64,000 nucleotides of DNA from Bin55 sp965203735. GTDB lineage: Bacteria > Pseudomonadota > Gammaproteobacteria > Pseudomonadales > Azotimanducaceae. The notes beneath the pieces are model-generated. The model saw only the letters and a list, made by a program, of their open reading frames with translations, did no database searches and was not told where the DNA came from. The stretch lies in assembly GCA_965203735.1 (NCBI GenBank), contig OZ241909.1, positions 2,108,001 through 2,172,000 of the forward strand. The letters are read 5' to 3'. Positions within the stretch are counted from its first letter, which is position 1. Every line of letters starts with the position of its first letter. The position numbers were made by a program, and so were the translations under genes. This document shows positions 9,526-17,498 of this stretch, one piece after another.

Positions 9526-9969
9526 ATGGTTCATCCTATGGCAAAACAACAAAGCACTTCTCTTCAAGAGCTCAACCATGGTGCATGGGGTAATTCGCGC
9601 ACTGTAGATGATGTAGATCCCGAAACTGTGGAAGCCGTCTCAGCGTACGTTGGCGAGATGCTGGGAGCCATGAAAACAATGGATGTGCCCCCGCTTGTAG
9701 CTGTACTCCTGTACGGCAGTCGTGCTCGAGGTGACCATACAGTTGAAAGTGATGCCGACCTTGCTTTAGTGCTCCAAGGCTATGAATTTGGTCGAGCCTT
9801 GAAAATTCATCGTGATCTTTGCCGAGCGACTTACGAAATTGAGGCTAAATACGGGTTCATGGTCTCGCCCACAATCATTTGGTCAGATGTGTTGGATTCA
9901 CCAGCGACCTCCAGCAATCCCGCTTTCTATCACAACCTTCTCGCAGAGGGCATTCCTTGGCGTTACTAA
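9526..9969 (+). CDS. MNT-type nucleotidyltransferase antitoxin (MntA-like)
   Basis: A 147-residue protein with the classical GSX10DXD motif (GSRARGDHTVESDAD). In the best studied MNT-HEPN pairs such proteins neutralise the HEPN ribonuclease by adding AMP to it. The stop codon TAA is immediately followed by the ATG of the HEPN gene with no gap, as expected for a co-translated antitoxin-toxin pair. An alternative start four codons in (ATG 9538) is equally plausible. The protein is closely similar to the one at 12114 (shared GSRARGDHT.ESDADLA and SSNP.FY.NLL..GI.W), so the pair has been duplicated locally. Confidence 0.85.
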   Translation: MVHPMAKQQSTSLQELNHGAWGNSRTVDDVDPETVEAVSAYVGEMLGAMKTMDVPPLVAVLLYGSRARGDHTVESDADLALVLQGYEFGRALKIHRDLCRATYEIEAKYGFMVSPTIIWSDVLDSPATSSNPAFYHNLLAEGIPWRY

Positions 9970-10422
9970 ATGAACACGCCAGATTATCACCTGCGTAGAG
10001 CTCACACTCGACTCCATGAGGCTGAAGTGCTGATGGCGAGCGATGTGCCGCCTGAGGGTGCAGCAAACCGTCTCTATTACGCGGCGCGAGAAGCCACCCT
10101 TGCCATCCTGGCGAAATTGGGTTCAGATACCGACACCACACCCCGGATACATCGAGGGCTACGTGCAATGTTCCTCGAGAATGTTGTGCTAGCCGGTTTG
10201 ATGGATCCTGAATGGAGTGGTGAACTAGCCAACCTTGAGGAACGCAGAACGCAAGCGGACTACGGACACTATCGCAATCGTGAAATTGCAGCGAACATCC
10301 ACGAGCAGTACCGCACAGTTGTGCGGTTCCTTGAGATTGTTCGTGAGTTGTTTGTGCCAGACGTCGCTCCATTTGAGTCCCGGCTTGATCGCAACTCTCC
10401 GGATATGGAGCTCGGCGACTAG
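9970..10422 (+). CDS. HEPN-domain toxin (putative RNase) of an MNT/HEPN pair
   Basis: A 150-residue all-helical protein, read from the ATG abutting the antitoxin stop. It has the YYAAREATLAILA helix typical of UPF0332-like HEPN proteins and a candidate catalytic R-X6-H motif in RRTQADYGHY near residue 95. HEPN toxins cut RNA, and in characterised systems the adjacent MNT protein inactivates them by AMPylation of a nearby Tyr; a Tyr sits next to the His here. This appears to be the only intact toxin of the island, because the second copy at 12516-12944 is broken. An 11-T run begins two bases after the stop codon. Confidence 0.82.
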   Translation: MNTPDYHLRRAHTRLHEAEVLMASDVPPEGAANRLYYAAREATLAILAKLGSDTDTTPRIHRGLRAMFLENVVLAGLMDPEWSGELANLEERRTQADYGHYRNREIAANIHEQYRTVVRFLEIVRELFVPDVAPFESRLDRNSPDMELGD

Positions 10423-10424
10423 GA

Positions 10425-10435
10425 TTTTTTTTTTT
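10425..10435 (+). other. Eleven-base T run just after the HEPN stop
   Basis: An uninterrupted run of eleven T residues follows the HEPN stop by two bases. It could serve as the U-tract of a terminator for the MNT/HEPN operon, but I see no strong GC hairpin directly before it, so this is only a weak terminator candidate. Long homopolymers are also prone to length change. Confidence 0.35.
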
Positions 10436-10593
10436 CGCGATCTGAGGCGGCCTTTGTTCGCTTTGAATTGACATTTGCTATTCCACCAATAGCAAGTTCG
10501 CCTTCAAGATCTTGAAATACATTAACCAAGATCCTTTAAAGTTTCATTAAGTCGCGCTTGAATCTCATATTGCGATTGCTGTGACAAGACACT

Positions 10594-11244
10594 ATGGGAC
10601 AGATGGAGGCGGTTCTATGGCGGGTGGGCGGTGTCGACCTGTACGATGCCTTGGTGGTGAGCAACAGCTGGGGCATGTACCACTTAAATCAGGATTTTCT
10701 ATCTGATTCAACGGGTCGGTATTCAGACAATCCACTCCATCCTTTTCGTTTGCAACTCCATTCCATGGCCCAAAATGGTATCGATGTGGTGTTCGCTGCA
10801 GGGAATTGTGGATCTGCGTGCCCGGCACAGCCATGTTTGAACAATACAACACACTCCATCATGGGAGCTAGCGCACATCCCAAAGTACTGAGCGTCGGAG
10901 GAGTAGATACGCAGGATAACTGGGTGGGATACTCTTCCGAAGGTCCGTCCATTCCAGGAATGGACGATGAAAAACCCGATCTCATCGCGTATACGCACTT
11001 CGATGGTTCGCAAGCCCCTACTCCGTATGCCGATATGGGCACTTCCGCAGCATGTCCGGTAGCTGCCGGGTGCATTGCCGCCCTACGCACAAAGTTTCCG
11101 ACGGGAGCACTTTCGCCTGACGACCTGCGCACAACTCTAGAAGTCACTGCCCGTAAACCAGCTGGAGAAGGTTGGGATCCGAAGTATGGAAACAGTATTA
11201 TTGATCCGATAGCTAGTGGCCAAGCTCTAGGAGTAATAACTTAG
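10594..11244 (+). pseudogene. Subtilisin-like (S8) serine peptidase, C-terminal fragment
   Basis: A 216-residue frame covering only the second half of an S8 catalytic domain. Visible are the SNSWG strand, the oxyanion Asn region (VVFAAGNCG) and the catalytic Ser motif GTSAACPVAAG near residue 155. The Asp (DTG) and His (HGTHVAG) regions are absent, and an in-frame TGA lies four codons upstream of the ATG, with nothing S8-like in the 170 bases before it. It is therefore a truncated gene, unless it works as a split or non-catalytic partner. It sits between two MNT/HEPN pairs, which suggests accumulation of defence-type fragments, and is followed closely by a small gene in the same direction. 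Confidence 0.75.
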
Positions 11245-11297
11245 AACCCTGAGGGAGAATAGTCATCCATCCTCGAACGTTCGCTCAGAAAAAAGTT

Positions 11298-11567
11298 GTG
11301 CTTGTCACGGTTGACCTCAAGTCAGATCGAGCAGACTTGCACATGGCTGCATCTGCCCTCGGTGTTCCCGTTTCTGCATTGGATTCAGAATATGGTTTGG
11401 TCATGGTCGATCCGACAAGGCATAGATTTGCAGCAAAAGTGCAATGGGTTGAATTTGCCAAGCGAAGGCAGACTACTTTTGCCGTTGAAGGGCCGTTTGC
11501 TGATCCGTCATTAGATCCGTTCCTGGCTAATTCGGAGCTACGGTCTCATCCAACATTGGAGACTTAA
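11298..11567 (+). CDS. Small protein downstream of the subtilase fragment
   Basis: An 89-residue frame starting at GTG 11298. The open frame extends about 15 codons further upstream without a standard start (reading HPRTFAQKK), so the true N-terminus may be longer. The sequence looks like a compact soluble domain (LVTVDLKSDRADLHMAASAL, YGLVMVDPTRHRFAAKV). I do not recognise the family. Its position 53 bases after the S8 fragment suggests a two-gene unit such as protease plus inhibitor or cofactor, which is inference only. Confidence 0.55.
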   Translation: MLVTVDLKSDRADLHMAASALGVPVSALDSEYGLVMVDPTRHRFAAKVQWVEFAKRRQTTFAVEGPFADPSLDPFLANSELRSHPTLET

Positions 11568-11601
11568 TTCCTGATGAACAGCCTTTGCCGGCAGAAAGAG
11601 A

Positions 11602-11916
11602 ATGTCCGAGAGCTTCAGAGAGAAGTGCGGCTACTTTACAGTTCAGAATAGACTCAACCACCCCTTGAACACATTGGTGTTAAGCCACATTACCACCACG
11701 ATCGCAATGATCGTCACTCCAAGGGGCCTTCAAGCAGGCAACAAATACCATCTAACGACTGTCCAAGATGTAGAAAGTCCCAAGAAGTGGGTTCAAAGGA
11801 CCGATTCAGCGGCTCAACAGAAGACAATAGGCTTTAGACCACAAGATAAAGATTTAAGCACATCCGAGGCAGCGGAAGCTATTTTGACTCTGGTCAATGT
11901 CGTTATTCGAACGTAA
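11602..11916 (+). CDS. Doubtful small hypothetical protein
   Basis: A 104-residue frame with ATG at 11602, 34 bases after the preceding frame and in the same direction. It contains a modestly hydrophobic stretch (LNTLVLSHITTTIAMIVT) and a helical C-terminus (TSEAAEAILTLVNVVI). No family is recognised and the composition does not clearly mark it as coding. It is listed because it fills an otherwise empty 540-base stretch before the next nucleotidyltransferase. Confidence 0.3.
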   Translation: MSESFREKCGYFTVQNRLNHPLNTLVLSHITTTIAMIVTPRGLQAGNKYHLTTVQDVESPKKWVQRTDSAAQQKTIGFRPQDKDLSTSEAAEAILTLVNVVIRT

Positions 11917-12113
11917 ATGAGCATAGGTCTGGTTTGCATGATGCGCAACACCTGTTCTTAATCGGACATTACTATTGGAGATCCAAACGGGACTTAACCG
12001 GTGCGCGAGAAGTGAACTCTGCCAATTAGGAGAGGTCAATTGGGAGGTCAATTGTGTACTACAGTAGCATCTGATGAACTCTTGTACGTGAAACGAACTG
12101 AGGCGTAGGGCAA

Positions 12114-12515
12114 GTGTCGGAGATTCAAACGAAAGTTACTCCACGAACAGTCGAAGATATTGACGAATACACCCGTAAGGCTGTTGACGCATACGTCGGT
12201 GCATTGTTGGATGCACTTCAAGACGTGGACGCACCCCCTCTTGAAACAATACTGTTGTACGGTAGTCGTGCGCGAGGTGACCACACAGACGAAAGTGACG
12301 CCGATCTTGCTATAGTTCTTAAAGGTCGAGACATATGGCGTTCTCGGCAAATACTTTGGAATCTGGGGGAACAGACATGTCTCGCTGAGGCTGATTACGA
12401 CTGTTTGGTTTCTCCCAGAGTGTTCTGGTCCGAAGTCTTGAGTTCCCCGGCTTCCTCCAGCAATCCAACGTTTTACCGAAACTTACTTTCCGACGGGATT
12501 GCCTGGACGTTCTAA
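12114..12515 (+). CDS. MNT-type nucleotidyltransferase antitoxin, second copy
   Basis: A 133-residue protein with an intact GSX10DXD motif (GSRARGDHTDESDAD), paralogous to the gene at 9526. The start is GTG 12114, with an AGGG element six bases upstream. The TAA stop abuts a GTG that begins the decayed HEPN reading frame, the same junction as in the first copy (TAA then ATG). The antitoxin motif is preserved while its toxin partner is broken, so it may persist as a free antitoxin able to act on the neighbouring intact HEPN, which is inference. Confidence 0.83.
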   Translation: MSEIQTKVTPRTVEDIDEYTRKAVDAYVGALLDALQDVDAPPLETILLYGSRARGDHTDESDADLAIVLKGRDIWRSRQILWNLGEQTCLAEADYDCLVSPRVFWSEVLSSPASSSNPTFYRNLLSDGIAWTF

Positions 12516-12944
12516 GTGGAGGATTCTCAATTCTTCTTGTAAAGAGCTTACTAGCGACTCCGTGCTGCTGAAACTCTTATAGCTAATGAGGAGTCAGCCG
12601 AAGATATCTTCAATAGGCTCTATTACGCCGCGCGGGAAGCAGCATTAGCCGTCTTGGCTCACATGGATGTGAATGTTGAGAAGATGCCTCGTACACACAG
12701 AGGGCTTGGAGCCCTATTCCATCGCGAGGTTGTGGAGAAAGGACTGATGGATGCCAAATGGAATCGTGAACTAACTCGACTGCAAAGCGATAGAGAGGAC
12801 GCTGACTATCGACAATTTGGAGATAGTGAATTCGAACCAAGCATCGACGAAATGCACATGTCTGTTCTGCAGTTTGTTGAGATAGTTCGGGAAAATTTTG
12901 TTTCCAACGTCTTGCCTTTTGAGTCCAGATTTGATCAAGATTAA
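12516..12944 (+). pseudogene. HEPN toxin, second copy, broken by two in-frame stop codons
   Basis: Reading from GTG 12516 in the frame expected for a partner of the upstream MNT gene gives a homologue of the HEPN protein at 9970 along its whole length. TAA at 12540-12542 and TAG at 12552-12554 interrupt it: the intact paralogue reads LRRAHTRL where this copy reads L-stop-RAY-stop-RL. After the stops homology is continuous (RLYYAAREAALAVLA; EIVRENF; PFESRFD). The putative catalytic His is also gone: the intact ADYGHY is ADYRQF here. An internal TTG at 12654 could yield a 96-residue C-terminal fragment, but without the catalytic His. Confidence 0.85.
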
Positions 12945-12978
12945 TTTAGGGACACTTCAGCGCACACAAAGTAACCGC

Positions 12979-13015
12979 TCAATGTGAAGCTGCTGGGCAA
13001 AGCTTCACATTGAGT
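12979..13015. repeat. Perfect 14-bp inverted repeat (hairpin)
   Basis: Arms CTCAATGTGAAGCT (12979-12992) and AGCTTCACATTGAG (13002-13015) are exact reverse complements around a 9-base loop. No T run follows on either side, so it is not a typical intrinsic terminator. It lies 35 bases after the decayed HEPN gene and 137 bases before the end of the convergent small membrane gene, so it may end transcription of the island, or be a recombination scar or regulatory hairpin. Confidence 0.7.
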
Positions 13016-13151
13016 CTGAGGTCCGCTGACCGCAATGTGTCGAAGCTATGGGTGCAGCAAGAGGTTGACTTGTAGCTTTGATACGACCAAGTGTCTGGTC
13101 TCCTACTGAACGGCCTTTACTAATTCACCATAGTTTCCTTTCAATCTAGAC

Positions 13152-13460
13152 TCATTCACCTCCAGAGCACATTTTCATGACCAAAGCCACAGCCGCGATC
13201 GCAACCACCCAACCAATGGTCCACCACCAGCCACCCAAGTAAAAACTAATGATGGTCCAAAGGTTCGTGTCGAGTACATTTTCACCTTCGCCTTTCTTCG
13301 CTCTTTTCGGTTTGCCGTACATAACCTCCATGGTGGGGTACTCTTCGTGTAAAAGTCTCATTGCTTCACGTTTGCTACTAGCAGATACTGATACCGTCAA
13401 GATATCGTAGCTATCCTTGAGATGGATTTTTGCCCAGTATTCATGCACGGGCTTGCTCAT
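13152..13460 (-). CDS. Small protein with a C-terminal membrane hairpin
   Basis: A 102-residue protein. The N-terminal ~60 residues are soluble (YWAKIHLKDSYDILTVSVSA), followed by a basic linker (GKPKRAKKGEGE). A strongly hydrophobic Trp-rich C-terminal segment of about 35 residues (TIISFYLGGWWWTIGWVVAI) probably crosses the membrane once or twice. No family recognised. It is transcribed in the same direction as the Yip1-like gene upstream, 88 bases away. Confidence 0.6.
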   Translation of the reverse strand: MSKPVHEYWAKIHLKDSYDILTVSVSASSKREAMRLLHEEYPTMEVMYGKPKRAKKGEGENVLDTNLWTIISFYLGGWWWTIGWVVAIAAVALVMKMCSGGE

Positions 13461-13547
13461 TCTTAGGTCCTACTACTCATAGATTGTCTAACAAGGTAGT
13501 GGCAGTTCTCTACCGAGCAATTCACAAGTAATCCGGTCGATGAGGGC

Positions 13548-14273
13548 TTAACTGAGCATGAGTACAGCCAGATTGAACACTCCCATGCCAAGCAATGCGA
13601 AAACAATCTGAATTCCGAAAGCAAGACCTGTCAAACCAATGCATGTTCCGAGCCCTTTGGAAGTCCAGCTTCTTAGACCGGCTACCGCAATAACCATCGA
13701 CAGGACATTCCCAATTGCCCAGTATGTCGTCCAGAAAGACATCTCTCCAATATCAATTGAGACGTATGGTCGATCTCTACCGATTGCAGCAAGTACTACA
13801 TCAAGTAAAAAAAAAATAACTACTGGCAACTTTATCCACGTTGCGAACCCAAACCACTCCTTCCACAAGATCTCGGATTTGACATTCTTAGTCACGAACC
13901 AGAACGTCGATCCCACAATTGCAAGAAGCAGCAAGCAGCTGAGCATAGATAGTGGAACATCCCGGAATGTTGCTGCTAGTCGGACACCCGGAGGAAATTC
14001 TCGAGGACCATAGAGTTCTTCATGCAGTTCGTCCTTGCGGCTCTTAGCGAATTCCCTGTCCGGTTCATCCTCGAGCAAAAGCGATTGGCTTCGGTAATCG
14101 CTGAATTCTTCAAACGTCGGTGGTGTAGGTGCCGGAGAGAGGATGGCTATTACCAGTGTCGAGACTGCTACAGCACCTAAGATCGTGACTATAGGCAACC
14201 TAATTTGCTGGTCTTCGCGGAGTTCATCGAAAACTCTACGAGGATCGTAGAAAATCCGCCACAGCTTGTCCAT
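13548..14273 (-). CDS. Yip1-like multi-pass membrane protein
   Basis: Read from ATG 14273 (MDKLWRIFYDPRRVFDELRE) it is 241 residues; an ATG six codons earlier is less likely. The N-terminal FYDPRRVFDEL element followed by about five hydrophobic helices is the pattern of bacterial Yip1-domain membrane proteins of unknown function. A polar acidic loop lies between helix 1 and helix 2 (about residues 55-95). The coding strand contains a nine-base T run within VVIFFLLD that could slip but is in frame here. It ends 88 bases before the next small membrane gene and its start is 58 bases from the end of the TlpA-like gene upstream on the same strand, so the three may form one transcript. Confidence 0.6.
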   Translation of the reverse strand: MDKLWRIFYDPRRVFDELREDQQIRLPIVTILGAVAVSTLVIAILSPAPTPPTFEEFSDYRSQSLLLEDEPDREFAKSRKDELHEELYGPREFPPGVRLAATFRDVPLSMLSCLLLLAIVGSTFWFVTKNVKSEILWKEWFGFATWIKLPVVIFFLLDVVLAAIGRDRPYVSIDIGEMSFWTTYWAIGNVLSMVIAVAGLRSWTSKGLGTCIGLTGLAFGIQIVFALLGMGVFNLAVLMLS

Positions 14274-14331
14274 GCGTATACATTGAACCAATTTCAGTTC
14301 TTAGAAAGCAATTGTAGTTCTTGAATTCGCC

Positions 14332-15930
14332 CTATTCGTCGTTGTCACCGTACTCATTTGCCAAAAACGTCGCGAGTTTGTCTGTAGAAAGATCCTTCTG
14401 AACGATTTGTCCCTCCGAGTCTAGCAAGTATGCCTTTGGAACAAAATTGACACCATAGGACATCACCATTTCCCCCTCAAATCCCTTGAGTTCTCCAAGA
14501 TTGATCCAAGGCAATTCGTGCTCATCTGTGCTAACGGACCATTCATCTTGAGAATCGTCAATCGACACTGAGACGATTTCGAATCCGTGTTCGCGATAAG
14601 ACGCGTACATTTCCTTCAACGCTGGAAATGTTGCAATGCAGGGACCGCACCAGGATGCCCAAAAGTCTATGAGCACATGGTCCTTTCCGTCGAGGATGTC
14701 GCTCAGCGTTAACTCCTCTCCTTCGAAGCTTTGAAGGGCGAAATCTGGAGCTTTCTGGCCTACTCCAAGACTTCTGTCCTTGACAGCTCTCGCAATGTAC
14801 ATCGCATGTTCGTTGCGGTCCTGAATTACGCGGCGTGAAACGAGGTCCTTGTCGAGCGATTTGATCAGCCGGTCGTAGACGAGCAATCCTTCTTCTTGTC
14901 CCGTGTACGCACCTAGTTCCATTGCAAGAAGAGAGTCAAACGGATCTTCTGCATTCATGGCAACATCATTCAAGAACCCGTATTGAATTCGACCTAATTC
15001 TCTTGCGAGTTCTAGAAATCTTGGAGTTTCTTCAACCTCCGCATCTGGTGAATCCGAATTTGAGGCATTGCTCTCTGCCTCTCCCTTGTCACTATATTCC
15101 TGAAATGCTAGAAGGTAAGCTCGAACAGTCGACACATACTCTTCGCTCTGTTGCCAGCTATCGACAAGCTGTGCATGCTTCCCCTCGCTGGCCGACGCAG
15201 TCATACCGTTGAGTGAGTCCGTGAGAGTCGAAACCGATATCTCCGCACCAGGTTCAACTATCAACGGAGTCTGGCCTATAGCCCCTTTGAGCGGGACAAT
15301 GAGTATTTGGGCTCTCCGCGGTTCATCTACGTCCGCTTCGACAACAAATTTTCCTTCATGAGGTACTACCCTTCCATAGTTCAATGAGATGCTTTCGCCG
15401 GTGGCGGTGAGTTCGCTCGAGAAGACTTCGACGATCGCACCTTCCAATTCGTCAGCCATTGATGGAAAGTCACCAAGTATGGTGAACTTAGACGCGGGAA
15501 CTGTAGATTTTCGTGAGGCGCCAAGCAATTCCAAGTGAGCGTGGTTCTGCATAAGTACAAAGGAAATTGTTGATCTTGGCACAATCAGCGTCTTCAACGT
15601 CGAAAGTCTTTTCTTGCCAGAGTAGACTGATATCTGTGCTTCTATAGGTTGTTCACTTTGTCCGCTAAGGGTGATCGAGCCATTCTCAAAATGTCCCGAA
15701 GCCAGTTCCTTAAGTTCTGTCTCGCCCGCCGGATCGCCTACGACGACAACCTTTGCTTTTGACCAGTCCATGTTTCTTGGCACCTGGACCTCTTGATCGT
15801 CAGATTCACTCACAAGTATCCCTTTTGGGATCAGCTTTCCTGTAACAGTGAATTGTTGTGCTGTGTCTGCTGTGGCTACAAACGACAGTCCTGCTAGGAA
15901 CAAACCCAACGCATAAAGTAATTTCTTCAC
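14332..15930 (-). CDS. Secreted TlpA/redoxin-family thiol-disulfide protein with beta-rich N-terminal domains (paralogue T1)
   Basis: I take GTG 15930 as the start because GGAGGT lies four bases upstream; this gives the MKKLLYALGLF-type signal peptide seen in the paralogues, whereas the in-frame TTG four codons earlier has no such site. The signal peptide ends near FVATA and is followed by two tandem beta-rich segments resembling DUF4369 domains (FTVTGK and FTILGD mark their starts), then a helical linker with GKHAQLVDSW and DPFDSLLAMELGA. A C-terminal redoxin domain of about 140 residues has active site CGPC near residue 430 and cis-Pro in NFVPKAY. No extra conserved cysteines are present. 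The role as a periplasmic reductase or isomerase is family inference. Confidence 0.85.
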   Translation of the reverse strand: MKKLLYALGLFLAGLSFVATADTAQQFTVTGKLIPKGILVSESDDQEVQVPRNMDWSKAKVVVVGDPAGETELKELASGHFENGSITLSGQSEQPIEAQISVYSGKKRLSTLKTLIVPRSTISFVLMQNHAHLELLGASRKSTVPASKFTILGDFPSMADELEGAIVEVFSSELTATGESISLNYGRVVPHEGKFVVEADVDEPRRAQILIVPLKGAIGQTPLIVEPGAEISVSTLTDSLNGMTASASEGKHAQLVDSWQQSEEYVSTVRAYLLAFQEYSDKGEAESNASNSDSPDAEVEETPRFLELARELGRIQYGFLNDVAMNAEDPFDSLLAMELGAYTGQEEGLLVYDRLIKSLDKDLVSRRVIQDRNEHAMYIARAVKDRSLGVGQKAPDFALQSFEGEELTLSDILDGKDHVLIDFWASWCGPCIATFPALKEMYASYREHGFEIVSVSIDDSQDEWSVSTDEHELPWINLGELKGFEGEMVMSYGVNFVPKAYLLDSEGQIVQKDLSTDKLATFLANEYGDNDE

Positions 15931-16026
15931 GTTTACCTCCAACAGTCTGTTGGTACAAATTAGGATCGATCTTTGTCCGATTTCTTCTCCATACCTAGAG
16001 AGTCCGAAATCTAGAAATTCAATACT

Positions 16027-16236
16027 TTATGACGTCAAGCAAATTTGTAGTGCTTTCGAGATTATTGCAAGCAAGAAACGTGCCGAAATCAACTGAGTTA
16101 CATTGGCAATCACAGCCACTCCAATGTATGTCCCCATTGCGCGAAAGTGATGCCACTGGATAGCCAACTCCACACACGGTAACAAAGTGAACGAAAGAGA
16201 TAGGAAAGCAATTCGTCTCGTGGCTGAGAGCGGCAT
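16027..16236 (-). CDS. Possible 69-residue two-helix membrane protein
   Basis: The frame reads as two hydrophobic helices (IAFLSLSFTLLPCVELAIQW and YIGVAVIANVTQLISARFL) separated by a short polar turn, a composition that is not random. The ATG sits inside the hairpin at 16224-16257, so its translation would be affected by that structure. It lies just downstream of the HTH gene in the position where a toxin partner might be expected. No family recognised; it may be a chance frame. Confidence 0.3.
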   Translation of the reverse strand: MPLSATRRIAFLSLSFTLLPCVELAIQWHHFRAMGTYIGVAVIANVTQLISARFLLAIISKALQICLTS

Positions 16237-16257
16237 CCTGTTGGATGCCCCTCTCAG
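16224..16257. repeat. Long imperfect palindrome (7+7 bp stem, 4-base loop)
   Basis: CTGAGAG, one mismatch, GGCATCC, loop TGTT, GGATGCC, one mismatch, CTCTCAG. The stem is 15 positions with one mispair, followed on the minus strand by no T run. It resembles a REP-like or attenuator hairpin downstream of the HTH gene, and overlaps the only candidate start codon of the small frame at 16027-16236. Confidence 0.65.
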
Positions 16258-16310
16258 AACTGGCTAACCGACGAGGCGATGTACGCGTACGATTCTTCTC
16301 TAATGACCAA

Positions 16311-16682
16311 CTAGAAAGAAACGACATCCTTCGGCACGCCGTTCTCATCCAAAAAGTCATCGCCACGAGGACTTACGCGTCGTGCTGAACGAATCCGCTT
16401 GGGAAGGTGGAAGAAATCAGCAGCTAGACCTAGTTCATCTCTGGTGGGGTCTAGAGCATCTTCGATCTGCTGTTGGCATCCAAACATATAAAACATCGTG
16501 ACTATGGTTCCTATCCCTACTCCCGGGTCTCCGGACTCTACACGCTGCACCGTACCGACCGACACTCCTGTCTTGACAGCTAGGTCCATTTGAGACCATC
16601 GTCGTCTGAGCCGTGCTACACGAACGTCTTCTCCGAGTTTCTTGGTGATACGTTTGATAACGGGATTTATCATTTGATTCAT
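16311..16682 (-). CDS. HipB-like helix-turn-helix regulator without a HipA partner
   Basis: A 123-residue protein from ATG 16682; ATG 16673 is also possible, but longer starts would begin inside the operator. The XRE-type HTH is clear (LGEDVRVARLRRRWSQMDLA, TGVSVGTVQRVESGDPGVG), followed by a helical region (IGTIVTMFYMFGCQQQIEDAL) typical of the antitoxin-side regulators that precede HipA kinases. In this family the protein represses its own operon by binding palindromes, and a perfect inverted repeat lies directly upstream. No hipA-like frame follows in the next 380 bases, so the toxin gene seems lost, or this is a solitary regulator. Confidence 0.75.
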   Translation of the reverse strand: MNQMINPVIKRITKKLGEDVRVARLRRRWSQMDLAVKTGVSVGTVQRVESGDPGVGIGTIVTMFYMFGCQQQIEDALDPTRDELGLAADFFHLPKRIRSARRVSPRGDDFLDENGVPKDVVSF

Positions 16683-16694
16683 TCTCGCTTTATA

Positions 16695-16740
16695 CACTAT
16701 ATATTGTATTGTAAAGTGAGATAACAATCAATATATAGTG
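16695..16740. promoter_or_regulatory. Palindromic operator upstream of the HipB-like gene
   Basis: CACTATATATTG (16695-16706) and CAATATATAGTG (16729-16740) are perfect 12-bp reverse complements whose centres are 34 bases apart, close to three helical turns. The AT-rich arms start 13 bases upstream of the chosen ATG and probably overlap the promoter. This fits cooperative binding of two dimers of the HTH protein and autorepression. Confidence 0.7.
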
Positions 16741-16896
16741 CTTTACAGATTGGGTTTGTTTTATTAGTCAACTCTAATTGATAGATGAGAATCTGTGTTA
16801 GACTTGCAGAGACGAGGGTATGAACATCGATAGAAGATGTTTCGACTCTTACTGCTGGAAAAGCAGTGTTTGGTGAAACAGCTTGGAGTGAAATGA

Positions 16897-17432
16897 CTAC
16901 TTGCTACGTACTAGCCTAGCTTCAAATTCTCTCTGTAACGATTCTGCGACCGAACCGGCTTCTAGCTGTAGACTGTGATTTGAACTAATAGCAATCAATT
17001 CGTTCCATTTGACGCCGTCCTTCAGCAAACTTATAGCTTCTTCCAGCTCATAATATGGTCCTGGCGGCGGAGTCTCAGCGTCGTACTGTACGGGATCGCC
17101 CGCAAGTTGATAATGTCGAAGCCATTCGTCCACCGACACCCACCCTTTCATTACGGCTAGGAATTCCAGGGGACACGTAGGCTGCCCCATCTCATCTTTA
17201 TAGTCGTTGAGGGCCGGGTGGATATCAAGACTTCCCCCACGTTCTCAAGTCCAACTTCAACCGTTTCGATTGCACGATCGTTTACTACATGCAATCTCAA
17301 TCCGTCAAGTTCCAGGGTCGTGCCTCCACTACCGAAACTATCTTCGTTTCGGGATTCTGAAATTAGCTTGGGAGTACCCTTGCCCAGAGAGGCGAACAAG
17401 TCCAAAGCGTGCTGGGTACATGGATTCAGCAT
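16897..17432 (-). pseudogene. Hypothetical gene split by a one-base frameshift
   Basis: Two overlapping frames on the minus strand (17432 to 17157, and 17190 to 16897) appear to be one protein of about 178 residues. The first frame ends in an unnatural tail, while the second reads sensibly well upstream of its first ATG (HPALNDYKDEMGQPTCPLEF). Adding one base to the G5 run at 17234-17238 joins them as ENVGGSLDIHPALNDYKDE. The break is thus a one-base homopolymer loss, either a genuine mutation or an assembly error. The family is not recognised; it looks like a small soluble protein of the kind found among immunity-like genes. Confidence 0.6.
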
Positions 17433-17498
17433 GAGTCGTCTTACCCAACGAAAGCAATGATTGGAGATTGAAGTGGCAATTGAAGGATATATCGTTTC

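Larger units (their letters stand above)
15931..16310. other. 380-base stretch between T1 and the HTH gene
   Basis: It contains a strong hairpin at 16224-16257 and one doubtful 69-codon membrane-protein frame (both listed separately). The T1 promoter must lie at its left end. I find no trace of a HipA toxin here, although one would be expected downstream of the HipB-like gene. Confidence 0.5.

Noticed and set aside
16237..16310. Possible remains of hipA downstream of the HipB-like gene
   Set aside because: None of the frames shows HipA kinase motifs; no trace could be supported.
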